Below are positions 1 to 15,100 of a DNA stretch of 64,000 nt, piece by piece. Below the pieces are notes generated by a model. It did not search any database. It was not told the origin of the DNA and saw only the letters and a list, made by a program, of their open reading frames with translations. This DNA comes from Tubulanus polymorphus (taxonomy: Eukaryota; Nemertea; Palaeonemertea; Tubulaniformes; Tubulanidae): positions 2,675,001 to 2,739,000 of the forward strand of contig NC_134029.1 of assembly GCF_964204645.1 (NCBI RefSeq), written 5' to 3'. A program made the translations under genes and the position numbers. Numbering within the stretch: position 1 is the first letter of the stretch; each line of letters starts with the position of its first letter.

Positions 1-1268
1 TGATATTTTCTCCGTTTATTTTCGCTCGCTGTCTGTTTCTGCCGACTTTTCAAGTATATATCGAATGGCTGTTAAACAGAGATCGTAATGAATTCACTGG
101 TGCAACATAGCGCTAACCATTCGCTACATTTTTTCATTTGTAACATTTTTCTCCGTAGATATTTTTTTTTTTAAAGAGCGCATTTGTTCCGCGTGTCTGT
201 ATGATAGATTACGCAGGTTTTGATTGGTAATAGCTCTGTGGTTAACAGTAATCAGCTCCGGGGTTTTTGTGTGAACCAAACCGCACACAAACGCATAATA
301 ACCCACCACCAACAGAAAAATACATACATCCAAAAATATTTAATAGCCCCGCGAATAATCCTGCGCAAAAATTCAGTCGCAGTTTTTGATTTGCGTATTG
401 CGGAAGTCATCCCTTCAAGAGAAGTTGTTATCCCGCGATGCAACTGAATTTCGTATCGTTACTTGATTTGTGGCGCATCTTCCGCGAGAGGGAACGAAGT
501 TAGTAGTTAACACCACAAAGCTTAGCAGCGCCTGAACCTTTTTGCGTGCGCGTGATCACAGAGACTACGAACTCGATAAAAAGACGTCAACTCGATTCAA
601 GTATCATCGTAAACTGTGAAAACTGTCGAATCTATTCATACGAATGCTATTTTTTGTGTCACATATTTAGAAGAATTAGTGTGTTTTCAATTTGATTTTC
701 GAGGAGCGGTTGGGATTGTGACATTTGCGCGTCTATTCCGGAGTCCCGGAGTCCCCGTGTTTTCCCGCATTACCGTGTGATTTTTATGAAGATAGCGCGT
801 ACTGACGGTAGCGGAATTTGTCGGGTTCTCAAAGTCGAAGCGGCCTGCGGCATATCGTGTGTGATCGAGCCAAAAATTAATTCCAAAACAAACGGAACAC
901 GCGCATAACCAACCCCGACACAGCGGAACGTCTTTACAGGGCGTCTATAAATGGATATTGATTGTGTAATTCGATAAGCGTGCGTTTGAATATTCAATTT
1001 TTAATTTATCTTCTAATCTCCGGTGAGACTCGGTACGATATAGCCGTATACCGACGGATATTGCTTAAACAACGAGATAATACGTAAGGCACTGTCTCGA
1101 CACGCTCCAAAGGAATAAACCACAGAAATATAAGAAGAGATGCCAAAACACGAGTAAATCATCTTCAACAACTAACACCAGAAGTTTCGTAGACGTTTTG
1201 ACATTTCCTTCAAATATACAGAAGATCAAATCTTTAAAAGAAGGAGTTGTGAAGTATCTGAACCCAGC
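1..1268 (+). other. Upstream and 5' UTR of ADAMTSL
   Basis: No coding region recognised. It likely holds the ADAMTSL promoter and leader up to the ATG at 1269. Confidence 0.5.
946..951 (+). promoter_or_regulatory. Candidate TATA box upstream of ADAMTSL
   Basis: TATAAA stands about 320 bp before the ADAMTSL ATG at 1269, so transcription from about 975 would leave a 5' UTR of about 290 nt. The match is short and this AT-rich DNA has many TATA-like strings. Confidence 0.25.
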
Positions 1269-4200
1269 ATGAGGTAGGTGGAATTCTGACGATGCCGTTG
1301 ACGGCGCTACTTAAAATCCTTTCAGACTTCTCTTATACCCGATCAACTGCATGTAGGCCTAACATAAAAATCGACCCACCAAGATGTAGACACCAAACAA
1401 AACGGACATTTTTGTTGCGACTATTATTAAAATGGTATGGTGCTGCAGCTTCAAAATCAATCTGAATGAAGCGTTATACTACAAAGACTCCGGGGCCAGA
1501 CATATGTATCTAAACCTGCTGAGTGCGAAGATTTTATGACTGTTCTAATACTAATTGTAGCAAAAGAAAACGGAGTTTACGAATCTTTGTCTTTTCTGTC
1601 AAATATATAACTGAGGGTACTAATAAAGTATCGATAGAACACGGATATCATTCACTACTGTTTACTTTACTGAAAAGTTCAAAGTCATTAAACACCGAAA
1701 TAACCAAACTTCAATAGAGCTTTCGAGAACGCCGCCTGATAACGAGTAAGTCTGTCTATAACGTCTATACACACATCATTATCAAAGACAAGACGGTAAT
1801 TTAGAATTCATTGTTTACCGTCGAATAAGAGACAGTGTATTGATCAATCGGGCATAAAACACATTCGATTGACAACGTAAAGTACTTCATATCGTAAATA
1901 GTAATAAATCATGCGTAGTCCGTAAAATGCCATCGATAAAATAGGACCCGGTCTCAGTATGCGTTTTTAAGTCGATTTTGCGGGGGTCGATTGTTTCTAT
2001 ACGTGACATATACCCGTATCAAACATTCCATGGATCCACTACACTCATGCTGCATAGTTTCACTTAGTTAAAAATGCTCTCTTGCTCTGACTATCTGAAT
2101 ATAATACTATGTGGGTCTTGTTTAATGGGCAGAACACACACTTGTAATAATAAATAGTTGTTTGTTCCTGTTGTGTCATACTGTTTTCCGGTATCATTTT
2201 ATACCGTTTATTGCGCACTTCTACAATATCAACCACCACCGCATCGCCTCCTTCACTCGACGTTATATGAAAACAAGAGCCAGGGGATGGATTCAGGATT
2301 TTAGAATGGAGTGGGTTCATTGGCGCTAGGAGAAAAATGAAAAAGAAAGATGCGTTTTTATGCATTCTGGGGACATTTTAAATCAAATCTCTTGGAAAAT
2401 ATCTCACTCAACTTGTAATGAACTCCCAAGCCTAGCCCAGGACCTACCACTGATGGATCAATTACACCATAGACTATTCGAATTCTATGGTCGCACTGTC
2501 GATACATAAGTTTAAAATCTTGCTGAATATTATGAATGATCTCAGGCTGAGCTCTTGCACTAGTCATAAGTCCTAAAACTAAGCTCCGTCCTGGTTCATT
2601 CGTAGATTGCTAAAGCTGGCAACCCGTTATTTCATTTCGGTCCTAATTCATCTTTCAAACCTAACAACACGTTCCACTGATACTATTGCAATACTATAGT
2701 CGTTAATGTGTATATTTCCCCTTATCTAACTTTTAAATGTAGATTTTATGTTAATTCTGAAATCGGAGTGGTTACGATAGAAATTGTCCCAAATAGATTT
2801 CAGAAAAAAATTCGAGCACGAGATTTGACTATGAACAGACCCCCACCATACCGAATAATCATTATTCTTTGAATATACTTTTTTGCGATGTTTGGGAAAG
2901 TCTGATTCCGGGAACCGGTATCTAAAAACTGGAACCTGATGTGGTAATATTTGGTTTCCTCCTGGCTTGTAGCTTCATGGGGTAATTAAGCACTCAACAA
3001 GCCGCCAGCTTTATTTAACAGTCTGCTGTGAATTAATTTCGGCTACGATTTGTTTACTCGGGTCTTACCGGTAAATGTATAACTCGGCGAATTTTTACGT
3101 TAATCAGTGACAAGATGAAAGTAAAGCAGTTTTTTCATCTTAGTACTTCTCACGAGTTCACCGAAGCAAACTGAACCTAGGCTTGTGCGTTGAAACTCAT
3201 CGATGCCAAATGTTGATGAAGTCAAGGCCCGTAGGCAGGATTTTTCAAGGGCGGGTTCAGACATAGCCAAAAGGGCAATTTCGCTTGTGGTTGAGACCAA
3301 AGATGCCATTTCACGGTTAATTTCAAAGACTGTGTAACCCTATTTTTCTCAAAGATATCTCGCACTTTAGCCCTTTTAAACAAGAAAATTGACGCATCTT
3401 TAAAAAATCTATCTATTTCTGAAGTATGGACAGATCTTTGAAAAAAGACACTTGGACAATTCCGGGGCAGTGTGCACCCCTCGTGACTGCGGAAATGGTT
3501 CATTAATCTAAAGCCATAAGAAAAAGCTAAAACAAATCTACTTTGGAAGTAAAACAAGAGTGTTGTGGGTGGATGAAAATATTTAGTCTATCGGGATAAA
3601 AAATACGTACTTATTAAATCGGGTTTACGTGTGCAATAGCTATAGCTATATGATATTACAAAACGATGTAGTGACCCAATCTGAATGACAACTGCTGTCA
3701 GTCAAAATACAGAAAATTAGTTTTGTTATCAGAGATCCGATGACGCGAATACAAACAAATTTTCGTCTTGAATAATTCTTAATGCTTTGTACATGTAAAC
3801 AAAAGTCAATCAGACGAGTATGAGTTTCTTTTATCCCGAAGTCGATTTCATAAAAAAGAAAAAAACATTTCCTGAAAATACTTTCAGAAAATAGTTAACC
3901 GGGTAGATTTTGCACATTCGAAACATCGGCAATTAAAGAAAGACCGGGCACTGGACCACACAGACACGATATAGTGTGGTGACCTGAAATAAGAGCAAGG
4001 CGAAAGAACGTTTACAAGGTCGTGCGGAGAATGCGTGGGTCGATGTTTTGGGTCTCGATATGTTCTAAGTAAACCCGTGCGTGCTGAATGAACCCTTTGT
4101 ACAAAGGGATGGTTCACGTATATCAGACAATAGGAATGATAATGAAGCTAATTTTGAGAATACGGAGGCATATTTACTATTTACACATCATCAACACGTG

Positions 4201-7200
4201 ATTGACTCATAATAGAATAATCATTGATATTTGTTCCATAATTTCCGTTCATCTTCATATCAAATTTCGTATCGATTATCATATCATCTATTTTCCCGTA
4301 AATGATCATTGGCCCTAAACTTTCTTATTAAAAGAATGCGAGGGTCGGAATTTTGTGCGAACTGAAGATTTCAAGGTCGACATTTTTCAGTTGCTCGTAA
4401 GAATTCCACATAATCGACGAAATAAAAAATCATTCGGTGGATGGTGAACGAATAGAAAGATGACATTGGTTCAAAATGTTTTTCTCTTATTTAAGAGTCA
4501 GGAGACAGAGCAAACAAATTGTTCATCCTTTATTTTTAAAGTACCAAATACGTTCGTCCTCGACTGGCAGTAATAATGAGAGACCATTAATGATAATTCT
4601 GACGTGGGACTAACTTGCATAATGATTCAGCTATTATACGATGAATTGGACGCATTAACAGTTTATTTATTTGATGATGAAGATCTGTGATATATTACTA
4701 TATAGTTGTCATATTAGAGACATTTCTAGACCACATCATTACGTCGTGCTGAGAATCACTGAAGTCCCTCAAACACTGAGTAAATCGAAATGTGTAACTT
4801 AGCAAACCGAACCGTGGCCGTAGATCAACATTGATGAAACACTGTGTAACGATAATGTAAAATCCAATACAAATGGAACAATTACAATGGAATGCTATTC
4901 ATTATTATATGAATAGATTATGTACATGACGACCCCACATTTGATGATATCCTAAGCTGGGCGTAGGTCGGCTACCAATATTGTGAAATTGTTCATTATC
5001 TTCTTCAACCTGAGATTTACAGTTGGCGTCCTTGTATAGCATCTATATATTCATCGTAAATTCGATACGATGAATTCAGAGCCACATATCCAAATAACAT
5101 ATCTAAACGTGTATTCACAAGGCTTTCCTATTCTCCGATGTTTTTATTTCTATTTCGTGCTGAAAGTCTGATTCGTTTGCGTTGCTACAAACAATCATCA
5201 AAACATCAGTCAGTCGTTGGAAAAAAATGCGAAACAAATTTAAAATGAAAAATTTCCCCTTACCGCCATTAGCGAGCTTTTTACCCCATCCTTCTAGACT
5301 TCAGATTGCCTTGTACTCGCTGAACACGAGATAAAGATCTCCTTTTTTATATTTTCAAAAAGGTGCAGACAAAAGACATTTAGAGCTATATCATGTTATA
5401 CGTGGAAATCGTATAATACATACAAGCACGAGATACTTGTCTTGTATTGCAACAAAAAGTCAGTTTGATAAAGAACAATGAGGATGTTTTGCCCTCCGCT
5501 GTAGGAGAGGAGTTATCTAATATATAAAATGTTTGTTTACAGTGTCGAGAGAACTTTAATAGATATATCAGATTCCATGTACCAGTGAGTGTTTGCCTTG
5601 TCTGCCGCTTCGTCAATATATTTCTGAGAAAAAAAAAATAAGAAAACCTTACTTTGAAAGTTGTAAGGCCCAATTTCACAGTCGGGCTTAGGCAAAGTAT
5701 TTCATCCGTAAGCAAACCGAGTCCACTTTGAACTGCTCTCTATAATGAAAATAATACTCGATAACGATTACGCCTTGTTGTCAGAGTTTGAGCTGCTATT
5801 TCAAATTTAACCACTAATAATTTTGTAATTTATGTGAAATGGATTAGGAAAAATATGTATACACAACTCATCCTGTATATATCCGCGTGGTAGACTTAAT
5901 GATATCAATTCGATTCATATCACTTACTGAATTCCTCAGTGCAAATTGTACCCCCCACTTTCCAGATGGATGCGAAATAGTTTTAGGGAAAAATTTGTTT
6001 AGTCTTTTAAAGAGGATCGTGTCTTAGCCCCCGCCGTATTTATAGAGCGAGTGAGAAGAGAAGCGGCCAATTTCCGGTGCGTTAGTTTGACGTATTGGAA
6101 AACGATAGTCTGAAGATCGATATTATCTATATTTCTGACAAATTTATCGATGTATCAATCGAACTTTGCAACTGGGGAAGCGAAATCGTTTCTTACAAGG
6201 ATAAATCTGATAGAAAATAAACTACTCGTCTTGATTCGACGGGCATTTATTGCGACCTTCACATTTTGGTCATGAATTTTTATTACACGGGAGCAATTTC
6301 GTAGATTTTGCACTTATTCGGGACAGTTGCAGCGGCAATAACATGAACCATAATCAAGCAAAACTTGATGAAAAAAAGAATCAGATGAAAATCGATTAAA
6401 TATGAGAAGTTAGTTTGACTCATCATGCATCGATATTACGAGGGCCATCAATCGCGATATCACGATAAATAAATCGTAAGTCCGTCATTAAAGAAAAAAA
6501 CATTTTTATTTCCAGGAAACACACCCAGTTTGCGGTAGTGTGTTGTATTTACATATTAGTAACAGCATTAAAGGTAAGTTCCGTTAGGGTTAACCGTGAT
6601 CAACTAATCATATCATCGTGTTATCTAACTTACAAATTATGAATCATTTATATGGCGTAGAACGGAACTCTGTTTGCGCTAAACAACAAATTCGTCTACT
6701 CTAAAGAATGTAGATATCAATTTCTATACGTAGGGCATCTATGGACAATCAGATGGACGATGGTCTGAATGGAAGGAATGGAGTAAATGTTCAAGGTCGT
6801 GTGGACTCGGTGTCCGAATGAGAATGCGAGAGTGTAACGACAAGGAAAGGTACCGCGTACCCAGCACCTAATTACCGTAGATAATCGCTTTTATACAATA
6901 TGTCTTACAGAACCAAATAAATTAAAAATGACATATCTCTAGTCTACAAGATGATATATATCTGATCTGAACAAGATCCCGTGTGGCTACGCTCCTGCGA
7001 GGAGAGAGGAATCGCGTCACTATCGCCACCCAGACGAATAGAGATATCTCCACTTCGATTCATATCAATAATGATAACAACAGCTTATCTAATATCTATT
7101 AGCAGTAAACAACACCGGGCCATATTTCACTGTCCTGCTGTGTCTTCACGCCCTGTACTGTGCGCAAACTGTTTCATTTTTCCGATGTGTTCGAAACTTT

Positions 7201-9156
7201 TTTTTAAAGAAACATTACGTACATTAAAACATTTTCAGTGTTGATAAATAACGCTAAGAAGGTTTACAAGTATAACAGCTGTGTTTCAGATTAGAATAAC
7301 GCTTCTTTATTCTTGCGATGAATTATGTCCCGGGTACGAGAGATATAGGGTCTGTGTTACTACAGTTAATTGTCATTCGACTTCAATATTCTATAAATAT
7401 TCACATAACAATTTGTCAATACGGCTTTTAAGACTTCATTGACTCGCCGACTATCAGTAAATACTTATTGTAACCACTGTAAAAAATAACATTTTAAAAC
7501 GATTATCATTCTGTTTCGTGGTGGTGGCTTATAAAGCCACACTATACGCCGAAAACCTTGCAGTCCAATCCGTATTTGTAAACGAATTGAATCAAAATTT
7601 CTCAATCAATGATATATATGTTAATCCTACTGATTCTTTATTCGTAACACACAAAATTGAATCGATTTCCCTTTCTGATCTCAAGTATGATAAGTGTCTG
7701 CATTTTGCACTAAACTGAATTTTACGCAAACAAAATTGTTCAAAATCATCTCGAGTTGAACTAAGTTACTTGAAACGTCTTTATAAACGGGTTTGTTTAC
7801 GGCGGGGAGATTAACAAGGTTCGGTAGCTCTCAGGGCGACATCAGCAGCCGTAAATTACGTCAAATAAACCCTTCACACTATCGCGTAGTTTACACAATT
7901 CATTTTTATGAAAAAACAAATTTCATATCTTGAACACGCAGTTTTACACGTAGGTATTACTCACTTGTAAGCGATGAAACACTTTAAAATAGGAATGGGA
8001 TTCATCACGAACATTATGAACTCTTTTCAAGTATATTTTTCTACCCATAAGGTTTTATTTGGAAAATGTTATGGGAATCGAACGATGCAGTTTTAGAGTT
8101 TTCTACCATTTGAATTTTATGATTTATGGACGAATAACAGTAGAAGAGGGCTCTCGAATTGAAGAAAGAATACCCACAATATTTAAAAAAGCTAGGAGAG
8201 TAGTGACGTTTCGGGAATCATTTTTTTAGTTTTTGTCGCAATTGAGTCGAAACGTTGTTCTTCGATATTGTAGGATGTTTCTCTATTTAAATCAGGTTCT
8301 TGGAAACCATTAGGGCTCTAAGTTTTGCCGCCACAAGTTTTATATTTAAAAATTATTGTTTCAGAGTCTACGGAGGACGAAGCCAGTCAAAATGTATTGG
8401 AAAAAGTGCGCAATATGAAACATGCAATACTAGGGTACGTAGATGATATTAACCCAAAATAAATAATTAAGTCTTTCTGAATGAGTAAATTACATAACAC
8501 TTAACATAAATTTCAACCCCGAGTTGGTTGGCATTTAGTATTTTTACTCGTTTCTGGAAAATAATGTCCGTTTAAAGGTAACGTTACGGGTGGTGAATAA
8601 TGTATCTATCCAAATATAAACTCAGACAGTCGCAGGTTGAGTTGATTAGTGGATAGTGCGCGTGCCTTATCGGCTAATATGAGATTATCGATTAGCGTTA
8701 GATGATAATCCATGCAGTTTGTATAGATTTAATCCCCGACTGAGAAATCTGTATCTATCGTGGTTTTCTGAGCAATTCAGTGCTAAAACTGCATAAAAAA
8801 TACCCCCTACAGACACCCGTCAATCTTACCACAAAAATTCATTATACTTCTTTGCCAAACCAAATCTTTACTTTAAGAGGAAAAACAGAAAAAGTTTTCG
8901 CCGAGGAAACGAGGTATTGGTGTAATTGGTGACATACGAAGAATATATTTGTTTTGTCTAGTTGTCTGGCCGATAGGTGTCGTAGTTGTTGTTCTATATC
9001 GCCCGGTTATTAGCTCTGTTTACATTACGCAATAGCGTCTATTATCACGTAATAAAAGTTATTCAGACAACACGAATAATCGTTGTTTATGTGGAACAAT
9101 ATTTTATAAACAACTTGTATATATCGTATATATAATAGGGCGATTTATTTCGCTAC

Positions 9157-9196
<40 letters not shown>

Positions 9197-12100
9197 TGCA
9201 GTAGAGAATGTGCAATCATTTTTACATATTATAAGCTAAAGGCTGTACATAATATGCATACATCAAATGCGACAGGCATTGACTATTCGTAATATGGCCA
9301 TAGTTGAGCCATTTTGATAAACCGTTAAATATGTGTGCGGTAGTAGTATAAGTAAAAAGTTATTTGATAATCAGGAAGTTATGTATAAGTTATGTGAACC
9401 CCAAAGGCAAGCAATGCACTCAGGTAATCCCTACCTGTTATCATTCGCCACAGCTGCATTCTTCCTAACGCAACTTTTCGAGCTATTGTTACTAAGCTAA
9501 GCCAGGAAATTAGCAAAGGCGAAACCTATGTTTCTTTTGATTGTCTGGTAGAAAAAAGTGAAGATAATTGATATCTCTAAATTAATCGTATTTGTATATG
9601 ATTTTGATTCTAGAATTGTCCCGCAGGCAGCAAAGATTTTCGAACCGAGCAATGTGAAAAATTCAATCATAAAGTATTCAAAAATAGGCGTTATCGATGG
9701 GAACCATATCTAAAAGGTAATTCTCCAATGCGAAACAATGGAATTTGATAGCTTATTATGAATAGAACTTTTTAAAAATCTTTAGCAGAAATCATACTAT
9801 TTCTTTGTATTGCAATGTTGTTATTCAACTACGATTTTACCTTTCTCGTTTGAGCGACATGAAGGTTTATTTACAAGGTTCAGATGGATTCTATGTAACA
9901 TCTTTACTTCAGCTCGGAACCCTTGTGAATTGGCGTGTAAAGCTACTGGTCATGAATTCTACGCCCGACTCGCTCCGAAAGTTGTAGATGGAACTGAATG
10001 CAGAACAGATGGCACAAGTATTTGTGTAAACAGAGAATGCAAGGTAACATTTAAAACCCAGACATACGCATTTCATCGATTATTTATCCCCATAAACCAT
10101 TATACACTATACACTAGATTAACTAATTGGCAATAAATGAGTCTCAATGTTCCAAAAAAATTGTGTCCGTTATTTGCTTCAACCAGAACCGAACAGATCA
10201 CATCTAATTTGTGGTAATAACCAATAAGTGGTCAAATTGAATTGTTGGGGTCGACTACCACTGTTACACACGTGGTAAGCCAGGTTAACCCTCACACACT
10301 TTTTATGCAATACGGAATTGTACGATGCGGGTTAGTTCCGTGCGAAATGATTTACCTTGGGCATAAAACGCTTTAAAACGTGATTTTCCCACCAGAAACT
10401 TATGCCAGCGGTAAATGCCAGTTGAATATTACTAGAACAGTTAAGCAAACATTGGTCATCACATATTATGTAGATCACAATTTGACCACGGATTGAGCCC
10501 CAAATCTTCGCATCAGTGATAGACTTTTTCAGGGGTCAGGGTCAGAATTGAAATGCAGGGTCCAAAACAGAAAGAAGGGAATTCCTCAGATGAAGCAGAC
10601 ACGCCGAGGCAGCAGGTGGAGTTCCTCTTAGATCTGCTCCTGCTTTTTAAGGCGCACGTCGCAGTAATTTCTGCCCAAATAAATTGCAGTCTCGCAAGTA
10701 ATATGAAACTGAACGGGTTTATCTTGAAAATACCACAATAGACAAATATGCGCAGTGTGATCATCGGTTATGATACGCTGTCTGTGTTTATGAATGATGA
10801 ATTTTTAAATAGAAATATTTCTAACGCGAGGAAATTGACCGAGAGCGATTTACATTCCATCGTTAAGGAATTGGAACGTGGGCCGCATTATACTTAAAAA
10901 CCCCGTTACAAACAATCATAATCCGATAAACTCGATGGTCATTATAAATACCTCAGGCCATGGGAATTGAATCTTCCAACGGCAAAATATTGCTATCAGT
11001 TACATTTAAGATGGTGTCCCTAATTCGAAAGCTATAAAATTCGATCGAAGATCAAAGATCGGCTGCCGTTGCTAGTTCGTGAGTTAATGATTTAAATGTA
11101 AAATAGATGGCGGCAGGGTGGTCTATTTGAATTTTATCAGTCCTGATATATCAATTCAGTTAACGAATATATCAAACTCTTTCCTCCGTAGATCATTTGA
11201 GAGACTACTGTATTTTTCCGATATATTATGACAATTATCGTGTTATCACGGCAAATAAACTAGCGTTAAAAATTACCCTCCGTGTATTAACAAATTGCTT
11301 ATTTCCGGCTGCAGGAATTCCTAGACTACGAGGGCCTCACGTTTTATACCGTAACGAACCGGTGACGTATAATAGCGTTTTTTACGCCGTTATTACCAAA
11401 TAATCATCACGTATTCTATACACGGCGGCTCTCATGATGTTAATGAACTTAACTGGAAATATTCCGAATGTATCACCGCCACCTCAACAACGTCTATTTA
11501 GAAGAACGCGAATAATTTTTGTTTTTCTTAAATATTGCATTTCATTTTTTTCAAGATAATGTAGTTGTATATTAGAATTCAGGGCAAAGTCGCACAGTCG
11601 TGACTTAGGTCCAAAAGTGGTTTTAAATCTCTCAAGCCTGGCCTTATTTTTTAGTCATATTGGCTATTGAATTAAGATCGTCCCAGACTGGTCTAAAACC
11701 TAAGCCATGACTGTGCGACACGTCGCTCATGCAGGGATCCAGTAACACAGTCATGAATTCAGTCCAGAAGCGGTTCTAAAATCATGACTGGTTTTCAGTC
11801 GTGAATTGGCTATGGAACCGACTGGCTCCAGTAGAAACATGCCCCCCGTTCTAACCCGTATATCATTTTTTGATTCCGATCCATTTGAACTTTATTCAAT
11901 TGACTATAAAATACACGTCCCTCGAGGGCACTATTTTTTCACTTAAGTACAAACAAATATAGACTATTTTTCTTCTGTTTTTCATTATATGAAGTGACCT
12001 GATTCACTTGAAATACTTGGCACTGAAAACCTGCGCCGAACTATTGTTCAATTCAAATACTCAAATTGAATAATGACAATAAAAACCAGAATAGTTTTGA

Positions 12101-15100
12101 AGAAATAGTTCTCTGTGTAAGACTGACTGTAAATATATGCTCAAATCGTTAAATGTAATTTATATCGTGTTCGAGCTATTCAGATTAAACATAAATAATT
12201 CCGGGGCCGTAGTTAATCTGAGAACATCGTCCTTAAATCGTAAAGTCACCTGATAGTGCGGACTGATATTTGTGGAAAAGACACGTAAAATAAATATACA
12301 TATGTCACGGCAAATATTATCATTCGGAGGTCAAGGTCACTAAAGAAGCCGTGACTAGCTTCATTCAAGGTTGACAGGGCTTTCATAGCTTTCGATTATT
12401 GTAATGAAAATTGCAAATTAATGAAGCGAATCGAATGAGATATATTCGAATTTGATAATGCCAGGAATGCTTACGAAAATACGTTTTGAATGCACTATTT
12501 AAATGTTTCTTTGAATCAAAGATCTGTTGACACAACGAACAGTTCTGTATTCATACAAATAATATTTTCACAAGAAGAAAACGAAAGACGAAGACAAGAA
12601 AGACGAAGTTTTCTCAGACCAGCTGATAGTCAGCGTGTCATACGAAATATTCAAAACAGATTGCTATTATTCATTCGACGCTATTTCAAATACAAAATTT
12701 CAAGCATTCTTCGCGATATTATTTTCGTTGCAGGTAGAACTCTCTTAACACTTACGGAGCACTCCTGCATTATTGACGGAGCACTCCTGCACAATTGAAC
12801 GCGAAAAGAACTGAGTTTTTGATAGGCATTTCATACATCGTTCCTAACTTCAATCTGTCTGTCACTTGTTTTTGAAGAAATTGTTTTTCTTTTTTTTTCT
12901 AACAATCTGACAGCCACTTTTAGCGATGAATTTTGTGTATTCATTTGCGCAGTGGCCACGGCATACCCCCGAAGCAAAAAAGCAAAGTGCTCTCGGTATT
13001 GAATGACAGACAGCGATACATACACCTAACCTGTCACCGTTTGAGTAACGAAAACTAAATAGTTTTAACATCTGCAAAGGTGTACGGTTTATGATCTCTG
13101 ATGAACGATGAAGTCACTGACGATAGTCTAACGATAGTATAAAATCCCACAGTAAGACAGAAAAACGAATCCGAAATATTTCCTTTAGCTGCTGGTTGAT
13201 TAGAAGTTTCGACATTAACCTAATAGTTAACTTCAGGCATACTAATCAACATTGTAGTACAGTTGGAACATGTAATGTAGAAAAAATTCAGGAATATTAA
13301 ATACTGCAAGATAGCTATTAGAACATTGCCGAAAAATTCGAATGAAATATCAACTCGAGGAAACATTTTAGACTGTTTCTGGATTTTATATCATTGTTCA
13401 CGTATGCCATTGGCCGTCAAATGTGACTTTTTATTTCCGTTTATGGCGCGCTATGACGTAACGTGTATTACCTCTGGTAATATGCCTGTTTGTATAAATG
13501 AATTTTGTAGCTCGGTTGAATTGTTACAGCTGTTTAAAGTTATGCGATTTTTTTTCCAGTAAATTATATAATCATTCCAGATCGAACCGAACGAGCAGTT
13601 TGTCTTCAACAGTCGTCACGTCACGTACTCGCTATCGCCTTCCCTGTTCGAATTGTCCCTCTATTCGATCATTAATCGTCTGTAATGTATAATGTATTAG
13701 TCAATAGCTGTCAAACGAGAAAAAAAGAGAAAAACACTCCGTGGTCTTTTTTTCTTCTAAAAACCCACACAATCGACACGAAAGCTATTTCGTTGGATTG
13801 CGCGTCATAGACGTTCGAGCTCTGGTAACATGCGCAGTTCAGCGCGTAAACTAGCTTGGTGAATTTTACGAAAAATTCTACTTCGAGGGAATTAAAACTT
13901 CTTCAATCGGAAAAACTTATATCGAACTTAAAACAATGTGGATTAACCGGATTCTATTTGTTTTCGCGATTCTGGTAAGTGCGCCCGTTTATGACAGGAA
14001 AGCGAAACAAAACGTCAACTTGAAACAACTTCAGTCAATTCAAAATTAGACAGTTAACACTTGACTAGTTCCAAAAATTAATCATTGTTTTGTTGTTTAC
14101 ATTTTTTTACATAGCATTTCGTGTCTTCCGTGCAGACTATACAATAAGACACTATCAATAAACACATATGGTATCGGAGTTGAAAAGTTTTGTTATCAAA
14201 CCATAACATTTACGTGAACAAAGTATCTTTAGTTAAGCTCGAGAGTGAAAAAATACGTATACAAATTATCATAGCGTTAAAACAGTCTATTATCTGGTTA
14301 TAGGGGCACCTGTCAATCTGAAATTAACAAAAACCAACTTCATGCAAATTCCTAGAAATATGAATTAAATTCGAGATTGGTGCGGCATTTCAGACTTTTT
14401 CTCTTCCATTTAACTACGTGTTACGTATTCAAAATTAAGTTACAATTTTCTTCGAATAATAGCTTTTCAAAGTGATCATAAGTGACTGTGTTTAGACAAC
14501 GTATCATGTTTTAGCTAATAGATCCATTTCTTCCAACTTCACATGCGACACAGCTAGAAATAATAATATTGACTTTTTGTATTTACTTGTTACGTAATAG
14601 ATCTGTATGACCCTAATAAAACAATCACTATATAACATTGAGATACCTTCATGTTATCTAATCGAAAAAAGATTTTCCCATGAAATAAGAAATTCGTAAT
14701 TCTTCTGCAGTTGATTTGTGGTTCTTATTCTTTTACTCGACGAACATCGGGATGAACTTATGCTGATAATCGTTTTCATCACACAACCGAAAGCTCAACG
14801 CTAACGATTAGGTTACTTACTTAAACCTGAACCTTTTTAAGTTAGAAAAAACTGTGAAATCTAAGTACGCGCAATACCATGTTGATGAAATGTATATGAA
14901 TACATCTTAATCGTTTAAGAAATTCGAGATATTATTTCATGGAGGTTATCAAAACGAGTTTAAATTGAATTCCGTGTAAAACTACAAAAAAAGACTCCCG
15001 AATACAAATCGGCTGACATTAAAGACTTTGTTTATGGTAATGACGAACAATTCAGAAATCGCTTTTTCTGTGTGAATGATAAATTCCAGCTGTAATGAGA

